Source: a virus
IMG/VR virus record: IMGVR_UViG_3300049811_000250
Location: 1 to 36,626 of that record
Strand: one strand, 5' to 3'
Length of the DNA: 36,626 bases
A program made the position numbers and the translations under genes. This document shows positions 1 to 6,021 of the stretch, piece by piece. Within the stretch, counting starts at the first letter, position 1; each line of letters begins with the position of its first letter. The notes under the pieces were generated by a model. That model was not told where the DNA came from, did not search any database, and saw nothing but the letters and a program-made list of their open reading frames with translations.

Positions 1-124
1 CGACCGCGGAATTTCCATCCCGCTTTCCACGTTTCGCCCTCCCAAATGTGCCAACCGTAAGCGTGCCTTAGTTCAATCTCCCACCCATCGGCTTGCGCCT
101 TGGCGACGGCTTGGAGGTCTTTCA
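1..124. repeat. Left copy of 124-bp terminal direct repeat (circular junction)
   Basis: Bases 1-124 recur at 36503-36626 with a single difference (G at 6, A at 36508). The repeat lies wholly inside a protein gene that becomes complete only when the two ends are joined. It is therefore best read as overlap of a circular or circularly permuted genome, not as a dedicated terminal repeat. The mismatch is silent in the gene (CGC versus CGT, both Arg). Confidence 0.9.
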
Positions 125-146
125 GTTCAGTCCATTCGGTAGTCAT
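1..146 (-). CDS. 5' part of junction-spanning hypothetical protein (99 aa when circularised)
   Basis: This is the amino-terminal part of a gene cut by the window edge. It starts at ATG 146-144, overlapping the stop of the preceding 79-aa gene by ATGA, and runs off position 1. Joined to the right end it continues to a TGA at 36351-36349, giving 99 residues. The protein begins MTTEWTELKDLQAV and is rich in Trp (ten residues, including several in the YGWHIWEGETW region), with a few Cys near the middle. It has no signal peptide or membrane segment. I do not recognise a family; the Trp pattern suggests a small folded beta-type domain. It belongs to the string of overlapping small leftward genes. 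The open frame across the join is the main evidence for circularity. Confidence 0.8.
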   Translation of the reverse strand, partial: MTTEWTELKDLQAVAKAQADGWEIELRHAYGWHIWEGETWKAGWKFRG

Positions 147-382
147 TTCGTCTCCCCTCTTGCGCGAATAGCTGCGGCGATTGTGTCAGGCCATGAAGTT
201 CCGCCGATTGCCTCGCACACTTTCGCGCACTCTTCCCTTTCGGCAGCGGCACCAGCGGCAAAGGCAAGGGCGGCGAAGCGTTCAATTTCTACCCATTCGG
301 CTTCGTCTGTTCCGTCGTACTCGTAAGTTTTGCTTACCAATCCAGACTCTTTCGCCATCTCGATAATATGTTCGCGGTTCAC
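143..382 (-). CDS. Hypothetical small phage protein (79 aa)
   Basis: A 79-residue protein starting at GTG 382-380, chosen because GGAGG lies 6 nt upstream and the start overlaps the previous stop (GTGA). A longer open frame continues upstream but its residues look like out-of-frame translation of the preceding gene. The sequence runs VNREHIIEMAKESGL then an acidic patch, an alanine-rich helix, and EREECAKVCEAIGG, ending in a helical AAAIRARGE tail. Small proteins of this pattern (N-terminal helix, then a helix with EREECAKVCE) are common in phage accessory regions and have no known function. It is stop-start coupled to both neighbours, so it is part of one leftward transcript. Confidence 0.75.
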   Translation of the reverse strand: MNREHIIEMAKESGLVSKTYEYDGTDEAEWVEIERFAALAFAAGAAAEREECAKVCEAIGGTSWPDTIAAAIRARGETK

Positions 383-648
383 GACAGTACCTCCGCAGCG
401 ACCATGGCCGCAACGACGACCACCCACAGCGCCCTGACCGTCCAGACCTCCAGACGGGTATAGCGCGGCGGCTCCCAACTGTTGCTGAACGGCAAGCTCG
501 GCGCGGGGTCGTGATGGGCGTACTGCTGCACGCCGTAGTCCTTGGCGAACTGCGGCAGCGGGCGCGGCTTGCGCCACGTGCCGGCATCCACCCGCTTCTG
601 GCGGTACTGCTCGAAGGCGTAGTCTTCGTCTATTTCACGCATTTCCAT
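379..648 (-). CDS. Hypothetical protein with C-terminal membrane segment (89 aa)
   Basis: An 89-residue protein. Three in-frame ATGs lie at 654, 648 and 642. I chose 648 because AAAGG sits 6 nt upstream, while the first ATG is directly against that AAAGG. The N-terminal two thirds is charged and aromatic (EMREIDEDYAFEQYRQKRVD). The last 25 residues (VWTVRALWVVVVAAMVAAEV) form one clear transmembrane helix at the C terminus, so this is probably a tail-anchored inner-membrane protein with its bulk in the cytoplasm. It overlaps the upstream gene by 19 nt and the downstream GTG by 4 nt. No family recognised. Short membrane proteins in an early operon can act on the host envelope, but nothing here shows that. 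Confidence 0.65.
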   Translation of the reverse strand: MEMREIDEDYAFEQYRQKRVDAGTWRKPRPLPQFAKDYGVQQYAHHDPAPSLPFSNSWEPPRYTRLEVWTVRALWVVVVAAMVAAEVLS

Positions 649-938
649 TCCCATCCTTTACGTTTGTTAAATTCACCGCCGCCAGCGGGGCGGCGCGCTA
701 ACCATCTACGCTCGTAGTACTTTGCAAGTACCTTGAACACGCAGCTACGTCCTACGCCTAAACGGCATTCCACGTCACGAGTTGATGCCCAACCATCACC
801 GATTGCAGCTTTATACTTCTCCCATGCTTGCGCGGCTTTTGCCGCGTTCGCGGGGCCAGTATTGTGGTTATTGTGGTTGCGACAAACAACGGGGCCGCCC
901 CACGGTTTGGCTGCTTCAAGCTGCTTTAGCAGGTTCAT
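630..938 (-). CDS. Putative winged-helix/HTH DNA-binding protein (102 aa)
   Basis: A 102-residue protein starting at ATG 938 (MNLLKQLEAAKPWGG). The open frame extends another 45 codons upstream, but that part shadows the preceding gene. The N-terminal half is polar with an NHNNHN patch. The middle, DGWASTRDVECRLGVGRSCV followed by VLAKYYERRWLARRP, has the layout of a helix-turn-helix plus wing: 'ST..V..RLGVGRS.V...L..Y..R.WL.RR'. The C terminus is basic. It is probably a small sequence-specific DNA-binding regulator. It overlaps the upstream gene by 23 nt, so it is co-expressed. The family call rests on helix pattern only. Confidence 0.65.
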   Translation of the reverse strand: MNLLKQLEAAKPWGGPVVCRNHNNHNTGPANAAKAAQAWEKYKAAIGDGWASTRDVECRLGVGRSCVFKVLAKYYERRWLARRPAGGGEFNKRKGWEWKCVK

Positions 939-1371
939 TTTGCCACCAGTAGGGGGGAGAGGTTTTCCAGGTCGCAAACTCGGCTTTGCTGTGATAGTAT
1001 TTGCGATAGGCAGTAACAGGGTCTTTGTCTTTGTATTGCTCAGGCATGCACTGAACAAAGTTGGCAACGGCAATGCGCAAAGTGCTAGGCGCTACGCATT
1101 GCTCGATGACTGCTTGGCACTTATGCACTTTGCCATAGCGGCGAGTGTACTCGGCGCAGATGGCAAGGCCATGGCGCTTGAGCCAATTGAAATGAACGCG
1201 ATTGGCGCCGGCCCACAGCACACATGGATGCCGCGCATGCGTTGGCTTGTAGGGGCCGCCACAGACAGTGGAGAGAATTTGCGCAGTTTCAAGCGCCATT
1301 TTCACCACGTGTTTATCGCATAGCATTTGCGCTGCGGTGACGGGGTTGTAGTCAAGCAGAAAGACGTTCAC
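916..1371 (-). CDS. Conserved phage protein of the DKHVVKM type (151 aa)
   Basis: Starts at GTG 1371 with AGAGGTGG just upstream, giving 151 residues beginning VNVFLLDYNPVTAAQMLCD. The signature is LDYNPVTAAQMLCDKHVVK, then METAQIL-type helix, PYKPTHARHPCVLWA, YTRRYGKVHKC and a C-terminal CMPEQYKDKDPVTAYRKYY with PPYWW. This combination is widespread in phage genomes (cyanophages and others) as a conserved protein of unsettled function. Several conserved His, Lys, Glu and Asp could form an active site. I do not assign an enzyme activity. It overlaps the HicA-like gene upstream by 20 nt and the HTH gene downstream by 23 nt. Confidence 0.75.
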   Translation of the reverse strand: MNVFLLDYNPVTAAQMLCDKHVVKMALETAQILSTVCGGPYKPTHARHPCVLWAGANRVHFNWLKRHGLAICAEYTRRYGKVHKCQAVIEQCVAPSTLRIAVANFVQCMPEQYKDKDPVTAYRKYYHSKAEFATWKTSPPYWWQNEPAKAA

Positions 1372-1570
1372 GTGCCCACCTCTTAAGAATTGCTTGATTG
1401 TTGAGGAGCGCTCGGTTGTCGCTCGGGCTGCGAGAGACAACAAGCATTCGCTCCCCCGCAGGTGCGGAGAAGACCAACTTGAGGTGCGAGCCTTGCACTA
1501 CGCGCACTAGTCGAATGCCAAGCGGTGCAGCGTACTGCTCCAGTTGCTTGACAAGTTTTTGATGATTCAC
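1352..1570 (-). CDS. HicA-like small RNA-binding-fold protein (72 aa)
   Basis: Starts at GTG 1570 with AGGAGC 6 nt upstream. The 72 residues match the pattern of stand-alone HicA-like proteins in phages: N-terminal helix (KLVKQLEQYAAPLGI), strand with VVQGSHLKLVF, then strand MLVVSRSPSDNRALLNNQ and a basic C-terminal helix. The catalytic-type His (H in GSHLK) is present. HicA toxins are mRNA interferases with a double-stranded-RNA-binding fold. No HicB antitoxin gene is adjacent, so a toxin-antitoxin role is not supported; an RNA-binding or decoy role is as likely. It is the first gene behind the promoter at 1598-1627. Confidence 0.65.
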   Translation of the reverse strand: MNHQKLVKQLEQYAAPLGIRLVRVVQGSHLKLVFSAPAGERMLVVSRSPSDNRALLNNQAILKRWARERLSA

Positions 1571-1597
1571 AGTAGCTCCTTGTTAAACTGTAAATCT

Positions 1598-1627
1598 ATT
1601 ATGCCGCTTGGAAGCGCTCCGAGTAAA
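1598..1627 (-). promoter_or_regulatory. Leftward sigma70-type promoter (TTTACT-18-CATAAT)
   Basis: On the minus strand the -35 TTTACT (1627-1622) and -10 CATAAT (1603-1598) are 18 bp apart, inside a 175-bp gene-free gap (1571-1745). The sequence around the -35 and the GAGCGCTTCC spacer closely resembles the promoter at 10184-10213. The leader is about 25 nt and includes the AGGAGC ribosome site of the 72-aa gene. Upstream, 1705-1730 holds an alternating CGCGCGCG run that also occurs in the 10240 and 16090 gaps. Confidence 0.65.
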
Positions 1628-1745
1628 CAATTATTTTGTCCATCCACAGTCCGCTGTCGCGTTTGTTTTTCGAGCGTATATGTCGGCCTTCGGTCGTTCG
1701 CTATAACGCGACACGCGCGCGCGACGTAAGCCGAAAATATCTATT

Positions 1746-2174
1746 TTACGTCAGTTTTTCGACTTTTCGGCCCGCTTTCGTCCATTCTGAAATAACATGG
1801 TCGGCATGGTCATGATCCTCCAAGTAGACGATGCGCTGGCAGCTTGTGTTGAGCAGGGACTTCATACAGTTGTTGCAAGGTAGGGTGGTGACGTAGCAGG
1901 CGTGGATTTTGGTTACGTCGCGACAGTCCATGAGCGCATTGAGCTCGGCATGTACTGCTTGGCACATATCGCTACCCGCGGGGGCCTCTGCACCAACACA
2001 AGGTGTCTCGACGCAGTGGGGGAGACCCGCTGCCGTGCCATTGTAACCAGTAGAAAGGATGCGCCCCCGTGAATCCACAAGGACGCATCCCACTTTGCGC
2101 TTGACGCAAGTTGCCCTCTGCGCAAGGCAGAAGGCAACTGCAATCATAACCGCATCAAGACTTGGTCGCGGCAT
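1746..2174 (-). CDS. Deoxycytidylate (dCMP) deaminase
   Basis: A 142-residue zinc-dependent deaminase converting dCMP to dUMP, feeding thymidylate synthesis. The zinc site is complete: H75-A-E77 (CQAVHAELNAL) and PC100-xx-C103 (LPCNNCM). The N-terminal region has the family's CVKRKVGCVLVD strand and TGYNGTAAGLPHC loop, which in dCMP deaminases helps bind the nucleotide. Length is usual for a phage enzyme (T4 Cd is longer). It overlaps the pyrophosphohydrolase gene by 20 nt and lies last in the nucleotide-metabolism block. In phages with altered cytosine, this enzyme helps drain the ordinary dCMP pool; here it may do so beside the TS-family enzyme. No gene lies between it and the promoter at 1598. 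Confidence 0.93.
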   Translation of the reverse strand: MPRPSLDAVMIAVAFCLAQRATCVKRKVGCVLVDSRGRILSTGYNGTAAGLPHCVETPCVGAEAPAGSDMCQAVHAELNALMDCRDVTKIHACYVTTLPCNNCMKSLLNTSCQRIVYLEDHDHADHVISEWTKAGRKVEKLT

Positions 2175-2541
2175 TGAGGATACGCTCGATTTCAGCTTCG
2201 GGGCCGACCCAGCCTTCCGGCTTGACGGCGTCGTAGATCATGCCCCTCTTGGTCATGCCACGAATCTTCTGCATGTTGGCGGCATGAACGACTTTGAAAA
2301 CCTGGTCGAAGGGAATGCCCATCATGTGCGCAGTGCCAAGCGCCACGTAGACGAGGTCCGCCAACGCGTCTGCCACGCCCACCAGGTCGCCGTCGATGTA
2401 GGCTTGGCCCAGCTCTTCGATTTCCTCTTCCATGAAGGCGACGCGCTGGCCGAAGTCAACGGGCAGCTGCAGCGTGGGGGCGGTGTCATGAATGCCCAGC
2501 ACTTTGGCGTGAAACTGGGCGACGGCGTCATAATAGGACAT
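2155..2541 (-). CDS. MazG-like nucleotide pyrophosphohydrolase (dNTPase candidate)
   Basis: A 128-residue protein of the all-alpha NTP-pyrophosphatase (MazG/PRA-PH) superfamily, which hydrolyses (d)NTPs to monophosphate and pyrophosphate with Mg2+. Start chosen at ATG 2541 (MSYYDAVAQFHAKVLG); the longer frame shadows the upstream gene. The metal site is visible as EEEIEELGQA (about residues 37-46) and DALADLVYV (about 60-68), followed by GTAHMMGIPFDQVF and VHAANMQK, typical of phage members. It overlaps the TS-family gene by 14 nt. Substrate cannot be read from sequence. Its coupling to a dCMP-type TS homologue makes dCTP a plausible target, as for T4 gp56; dUTP or general house-cleaning is the alternative. 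Confidence 0.85.
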   Translation of the reverse strand: MSYYDAVAQFHAKVLGIHDTAPTLQLPVDFGQRVAFMEEEIEELGQAYIDGDLVGVADALADLVYVALGTAHMMGIPFDQVFKVVHAANMQKIRGMTKRGMIYDAVKPEGWVGPEAEIERILNAATKS

Positions 2542-3352
2542 ACGAGATTGCCTCCATCGGGTTGTAGTCTTCAAGGATGAACTGCTCGGGTTTGAAGTTG
2601 AACAGCGAGGCGTCCTCCCGCAACCGTGCCGTTGCACCGACAAGGCGTGTGGGGCGTGCCAGCTGCGTCTTGAGCTGCGCGACGTGCGCCTCGTAGATGT
2701 GCGCATCCCCGAATTGCATATAGACACGACCGGGTGCCATGTCGACTTCTTTGGCTACGAGCATGAGCAGCGCGCCGTAGAGCACCAAGTCGGAGGGCAA
2801 GCCCAAAGCAATATCCACCGAGCGCATATAGACAATGCAATCCAGTGTGTTGTCGCGGACGTAGAACTGCGCGAGCAAGTGGCATGGCGGCAAGCACATC
2901 TCGTCAAGCTCTTCGGGGTTCCAGGTAGTGAGGATATGCCGACGGCCGTACTTGTCAGACTTGATGCCATGCACCAAGGCGGCAAGCTGGTCCATACCGT
3001 GCCGCCCCCAGTCGCGCCATTGCACCCCGTAGATGCGCCCAAGGTAGTGCTCTTCGGGCGGCTGGCCAATGTTGCGCTTCCACTGCGCGGCGTTGTGGTC
3101 CCAGTAGTTGCAGCCATGCGCCTTGAACTGATGCAGCCAATCGGCCCCATCAAGGAACGCTGCAAGCTCGCCGATGATGCCCTTAATGAACACTTTGCGG
3201 GTGGTAAGAATGGGGAACTCATGCGAGACCAGCATAGACTGCATGGAGAGCCCCGGCTGCGAGTACGTATTACCCACGCGGCTTGGCTTCAGGTAGCCAT
3301 AGCCAAGTACCTGCGACGCAAGCCGCAGATACGCCATGTCAATGCTTGCCAT
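2528..3352 (-). CDS. Thymidylate-synthase family enzyme, predicted dCMP-specific (dCMP methyl- or hydroxymethyltransferase)
   Basis: A 274-residue full-length ThyA-family protein. Catalytic Cys157 (LPPCHLLAQFYV), the phosphate-binding Arg pair 137-138 (YGRRHIL), R177-S178, D180, the LGLP loop and H218/Y220 (GDAHIYEAH) are all present, as are E62 and W84. The key oddity is D188 in LGLPSD. E. coli ThyA has Asn177 here (LGLPFN), which selects dUMP. Known dCMP-specific enzymes such as T4 gp42 carry Asp, and Asn-to-Asp mutants of thymidylate synthase act on dCMP. I therefore infer a folate-dependent dCMP modifying enzyme, making 5-hydroxymethyl- or 5-methyl-dCMP. The retained Trp84, characteristic of methylating enzymes, keeps methylation open. 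It is translationally coupled to a pyrophosphohydrolase. An ordinary thymidylate synthase is the alternative. Confidence 0.8.
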   Translation of the reverse strand: MASIDMAYLRLASQVLGYGYLKPSRVGNTYSQPGLSMQSMLVSHEFPILTTRKVFIKGIIGELAAFLDGADWLHQFKAHGCNYWDHNAAQWKRNIGQPPEEHYLGRIYGVQWRDWGRHGMDQLAALVHGIKSDKYGRRHILTTWNPEELDEMCLPPCHLLAQFYVRDNTLDCIVYMRSVDIALGLPSDLVLYGALLMLVAKEVDMAPGRVYMQFGDAHIYEAHVAQLKTQLARPTRLVGATARLREDASLFNFKPEQFILEDYNPMEAISYVLL

Positions 3353-3602
3353 TCAGCACCTCGCGCTCGGCAAGTGTTGCGTAGCCAGCAATGTCGTGCC
3401 AATTGTCGGCGTGATTGGGGTTGCCGGTCAGAATGCGGGCTAGCTTTTGGCAGATATTTTCAACAGCTTCTTGCTGAACGGCTGTGAGCGCGCATTGGAC
3501 ATGCATGCGGCAATGGAACTTGAGCGCTTGAGCGCATGCCGCATTGGTAGCAAAATCGCCATGCGTGTTCTTGCGTTCGTCTAGCGTATCGTGTACGGAC
3601 AT
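3339..3602 (-). CDS. DUF6378-like phage protein (87 aa)
   Basis: An 87-residue protein with ATG 3602 preceded by AGGAG. It has the recognisable phage pattern: N-terminal LDERKNTHGDFATNA, a central helix (QQEAVENICQKLARIL) and C-terminal GNPNHADNWHDIAGYATLA. This ERK.THGDF ... GNP.H.D.W.DIAGYA arrangement defines a widespread small phage family (I believe DUF6378) of unknown function. The His/Asp-rich second half could bind metal. It is the first gene after the terminator at 3618-3645, overlaps the TS-family gene by 14 nt, and so opens the nucleotide-metabolism block. A link to nucleotide metabolism is inference from position only. Confidence 0.75.
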   Translation of the reverse strand: MSVHDTLDERKNTHGDFATNAACAQALKFHCRMHVQCALTAVQQEAVENICQKLARILTGNPNHADNWHDIAGYATLAEREVLNGKH

Positions 3603-3617
3603 ACTGTGTAACTCCTA

Positions 3618-3645
3618 AGAAAAAGAGGGTGTCCGAAGACACCCT
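3618..3645 (-). terminator. Rho-independent terminator (UUCG tetraloop)
   Basis: On the minus strand an 8-bp perfect stem AGGGTGTC/GACACCCT closes a TTCG tetraloop, followed by CTTTTTCTT. It sits 16 nt past the stop of the 3661-4332 gene and just before the 3602 start. It should end or attenuate the transcript from the 4339-4367 promoter and so insulate that gene's expression from the downstream nucleotide genes. Confidence 0.88.
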
Positions 3646-3660
3646 AAGAGGGAGACACCG

Positions 3661-4332
3661 TTAGGCTGCCGCAATTTCTTCGTTAGCGGCTTCTTTGGTC
3701 TTGCGGGCCGAGACCAGCTGGCCGGCAGCGACGAGCTTGCTGCGGTAGTAGGCGATGCAGGCGACCGAGGTCTTGGCCGTCGGGAACTGCTCGATCACCT
3801 TGGCATGCGCGTCCTTGTTGGACATGCCTTCGAGCAGCAGCGCCTTGGCAAACGCACCGACACCCTGGACCGGACCGCGCGGTGCGTTCGGGTCGATTTC
3901 CTTCGGCTCTTTCGGGGTCTTGGCAGCCTTCGGCTCGGCCGGCTTCGTGAGCTTGGCCAGGGCGGTACGGCCAGCCTTGAGGGACTTGAAAGTCTCGACG
4001 GTCGGCTTGCCCAGTTCGGCGGCGATTTCGTTGTAGTGCTCAACCAGTTCGTCCATGGTCATTTCGTTGGTATCGGTCATGAAGATTTCTCCTATGATTT
4101 GCAGGGCGCGCGGGTCATTGCGCGTTTTGGAAAGTGCACGGCAGAACCACTTGCGCGCCGCCGTGCGGGGATCCGCCTCAAACGGACGCGTAAACGTCCG
4201 CCTGAATTGGCTGGTTGACATTGCCACGCACCGCAGGCCGTCGGCCTTTGACGTGATGGCAAGAGTCATCTTGCTGTCGCTCTGGTAGACCATCGCGACG
4301 TGACTGTTGAAGTCTTTGTAAAACTTGTTCAT
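3661..4332 (-). CDS. Two-part conserved phage protein, leaderless start; internal start gives 139-aa form
   Basis: The open frame from ATG 4332 gives 223 residues. That ATG lies exactly 6 nt after the TATAAT at 4344-4339, so this mRNA should be leaderless. A second ATG at 4080 has a good ribosome site (AGGAG) and would give a 139-residue protein, MTDTNEMTMDELVEHYNEIA..., with no stop between. The N-terminal 84 residues (MNKFYKDFNSHVAMV..., an RRTFTRPFEADPRTAARKW stretch) are unrecognised. The C-terminal part has a Lys/Pro/Ala linker and a small helical domain: NKDAHAKVIEQFPTAKTSVA then CIAYYRSKL. The same domain makes up the 92-aa protein at 15271-15549, so the two are paralogues. The domain is common in phages and unexplained; it may bind nucleic acid. 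One promoter and a strong terminator make this a single-gene unit. Confidence 0.75.
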   Translation of the reverse strand: MNKFYKDFNSHVAMVYQSDSKMTLAITSKADGLRCVAMSTSQFRRTFTRPFEADPRTAARKWFCRALSKTRNDPRALQIIGEIFMTDTNEMTMDELVEHYNEIAAELGKPTVETFKSLKAGRTALAKLTKPAEPKAAKTPKEPKEIDPNAPRGPVQGVGAFAKALLLEGMSNKDAHAKVIEQFPTAKTSVACIAYYRSKLVAAGQLVSARKTKEAANEEIAAA

Positions 4333-4338
4333 ATAGCT

Positions 4339-4367
4339 ATTATATGCCTGTAGGCGTACCAAGTAAA
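4339..4367 (-). promoter_or_regulatory. Leftward sigma70-type promoter (TTTACT-17-TATAAT), leaderless output
   Basis: Minus-strand -35 TTTACT (4367-4362), 17-bp spacer, perfect -10 TATAAT (4344-4339). The ATG at 4332 begins 6 nt after the -10, where transcription would start. The upstream block AATTAGTTGTTTACTTGGT is nearly identical to that of the rightward promoter at 13169-13198. The -35 lies within a few bases of the stop codon of the upstream helicase gene. Confidence 0.8.
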
Positions 4368-4370
4368 CAA

Positions 4371-5759
4371 CTAATTTGTAGCAGTTTGCGACAGCAACGT
4401 TGCGCGCAGTGCAGCAAACAAGGCGTTCTGCGTCTCGTGCTTGGTGCCTAGTACTTTGCGGATGTACTTGTCAATGGTCTTCTCGGCAATGATATGGTAG
4501 ACCCGCACCGTGTTGCGCTGCCCCTGCCGGTGCAAGCGGGCGGTAAGCTGAATGTTCACCTCCAGGTTGTAGGTCTGCGAATACCAACACAGCGCGCTCC
4601 CCCCGAATTGGAGGTTCAAGCCGTGCGCTGCCGCATCGGATTGGACGCACAGTAATGGCGCCATGCCTGCGTTCCACTTGTCCATGATGGCCGTGACTGC
4701 TGTCCCCGTCATGCCACCACGAATAACCAATGCAGAAGGATGGCGTGTCAGGATTTGGTCGACCTCATGGTTGAAGTTGTAGGCAACAAGCAGCGGCTCG
4801 CCGGCCAGCTCTTCCACCAAGTCATCAAGTACATCGAGCTTGGCGGTATGTACTACCTCGTAATTGTGCTCCATGTCGGTATACACAGCCCCGCTTGCAA
4901 ACTGCCGCAGCTTGGACGTCAGCACGCCCGCATTGACGGGGGTGAGCACGGAGTTTTGCAGCTCCAGTATGCACAGCTCCTCCAATTGGCGATACTGCTG
5001 CAGCTCCTTTGAGGGGAGGACAGCCGGCAAGTCAATGTGCAGAACGTCTGGCAGCTTAAGCACTTCCTCAGGATTGATGTACATTGCCAAGTCAGCAATC
5101 TTGTTGTGAATCTGTTCCGCCTTCTCGTCCGTGATGTACCAGTTGAACTCGTCACGTGGCTTCTGATGGAAGTACTTGAGACGGTAGTGCGTGATGTAAC
5201 GCCCCAGCCGGTAGCCCAAGTCGAGCACGTAAAGCTGCCCGAACAGATCAAGCAAGCCGTTAGCAGCAGGTGTCCCCGTCAAGCCCCAACGGAATTGGAA
5301 CTTAGGGAGCAGTGCCTTGAGCGTCTTAAAGCGCTTGGTATTGGTATGCTTGAGTTTGGTCAGCTCGTCACACAGCAAGACCTGGAAGTCGAGCGGCTGC
5401 GTGGCAAGCCATGGAATGGCGTCGTAGTTGACAACCACAATGTCATAACGTGGGTTGGCCAGCACCTCCGCCTTGTCAGGGCCGTGAGCTAGCCCGATGC
5501 GGAGGGCAGCGAACTGCTCCCACCGTTTCGGCTCCGAGATCCAGGTGTTTTGTGCCACGCGCAATGGGGCTAGCACCAGCATGCGGTAGTTGTAGCCCAG
5601 CGCCCGCAGACGCAGGAACGCGGCAAGGGACGTGCTGGTCTTGCCAAGGCCCGGCGCCCAGAACAGCGCGCCCTCAGGGTGCGTGACTAACCAGTCAATG
5701 CCGCGTGCTTGGTAGTCATGCGGTTGCCATATCGACGGGAGGAAGTGAGAGACGCTCAT
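4371..5759 (-). CDS. SNF2-like superfamily 2 helicase
   Basis: A 462-residue SF2 DNA helicase/translocase. The start is ATG 5759 (MSVSHFLPSIWQPHDYQARG); the upstream extension shadows the nuclease gene. Motif Q-like YQARGIDWL, Walker A APGLGKT (35-41), motif Ia LVLAPLRVAQNTW, motif II DELT (131-134), motif III LTGTP, and motif VI QLTARLHRQGQ near residue 425 are all present, in the SNF2-type order. Such proteins are standard in phage replication modules and usually follow a VRR-NUC gene, as here with a 44-nt overlap. It likely remodels replication or recombination intermediates, powered by ATP. It ends inside the promoter region of the next gene. Confidence 0.92.
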   Translation of the reverse strand: MSVSHFLPSIWQPHDYQARGIDWLVTHPEGALFWAPGLGKTSTSLAAFLRLRALGYNYRMLVLAPLRVAQNTWISEPKRWEQFAALRIGLAHGPDKAEVLANPRYDIVVVNYDAIPWLATQPLDFQVLLCDELTKLKHTNTKRFKTLKALLPKFQFRWGLTGTPAANGLLDLFGQLYVLDLGYRLGRYITHYRLKYFHQKPRDEFNWYITDEKAEQIHNKIADLAMYINPEEVLKLPDVLHIDLPAVLPSKELQQYRQLEELCILELQNSVLTPVNAGVLTSKLRQFASGAVYTDMEHNYEVVHTAKLDVLDDLVEELAGEPLLVAYNFNHEVDQILTRHPSALVIRGGMTGTAVTAIMDKWNAGMAPLLCVQSDAAAHGLNLQFGGSALCWYSQTYNLEVNIQLTARLHRQGQRNTVRVYHIIAEKTIDKYIRKVLGTKHETQNALFAALRATLLSQTATN

Positions 5760-6021
5760 GGAGTATCCTAGCAAACATGTGCTTGTTGTCAATCTCGAAG
5801 CACTGGTGACGCATTGCAATGATTTGCGACTGTACGTGACGCTGGCCGGGTGTCAGCTCTTCGCCTGGGCGCTTGAACTCGCAAAAGAACTGCCGCCCAT
5901 TGGGGAGGATGCACAAACGGTCCGGCCAATGCGTTCGGCGCTGAATCTTGAGCAGCACGCAGCCATGCTTTTGGGCAAGGACCGCGCACTGCCGCTCAAT
6001 GCCAGATTCTAGTACTGACAA
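5716..6021 (-). CDS. VRR-NUC domain nuclease
   Basis: A 101-residue single-domain nuclease of the PD-(D/E)XK fold, VRR-NUC type. The catalytic line is visible as WPDRLCILPNGRQ then FFCEFKRPGEELTPGQ: D34, E48 and K50. Such proteins are usually structure-specific DNA nucleases, related to the FAN1 nuclease domain, resolving branched DNA. The apparent start is TTG 6021 preceded by AAAGGTGG, overlapping the end of the RecB-like nuclease gene by 13 nt. The gene overlaps the helicase start by 44 nt; VRR-NUC plus SNF2 helicase is a recurrent phage pair, and the two probably act together on replication or packaging intermediates. Confidence 0.9.
   Translation of the reverse strand: MSVLESGIERQCAVLAQKHGCVLLKIQRRTHWPDRLCILPNGRQFFCEFKRPGEELTPGQRHVQSQIIAMRHQCFEIDNKHMFARILHERLSLPPVDMATA

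Noticed and set aside
1-124. T7-type terminal repeats
   Set aside because: The repeat lies inside one gene that is intact only when the ends are joined, and is short; overlap of a circular assembly explains it better.
916-1371. T4 endonuclease V (pyrimidine dimer glycosylase) homologue
   Set aside because: The sequence does not show the T4 enzyme's Thr2 N terminus or overall pattern; I left it as a conserved protein of unknown function.
1352-1570. HicA toxin of a toxin-antitoxin pair
   Set aside because: No HicB-like antitoxin gene is adjacent; only the fold pattern is supported.
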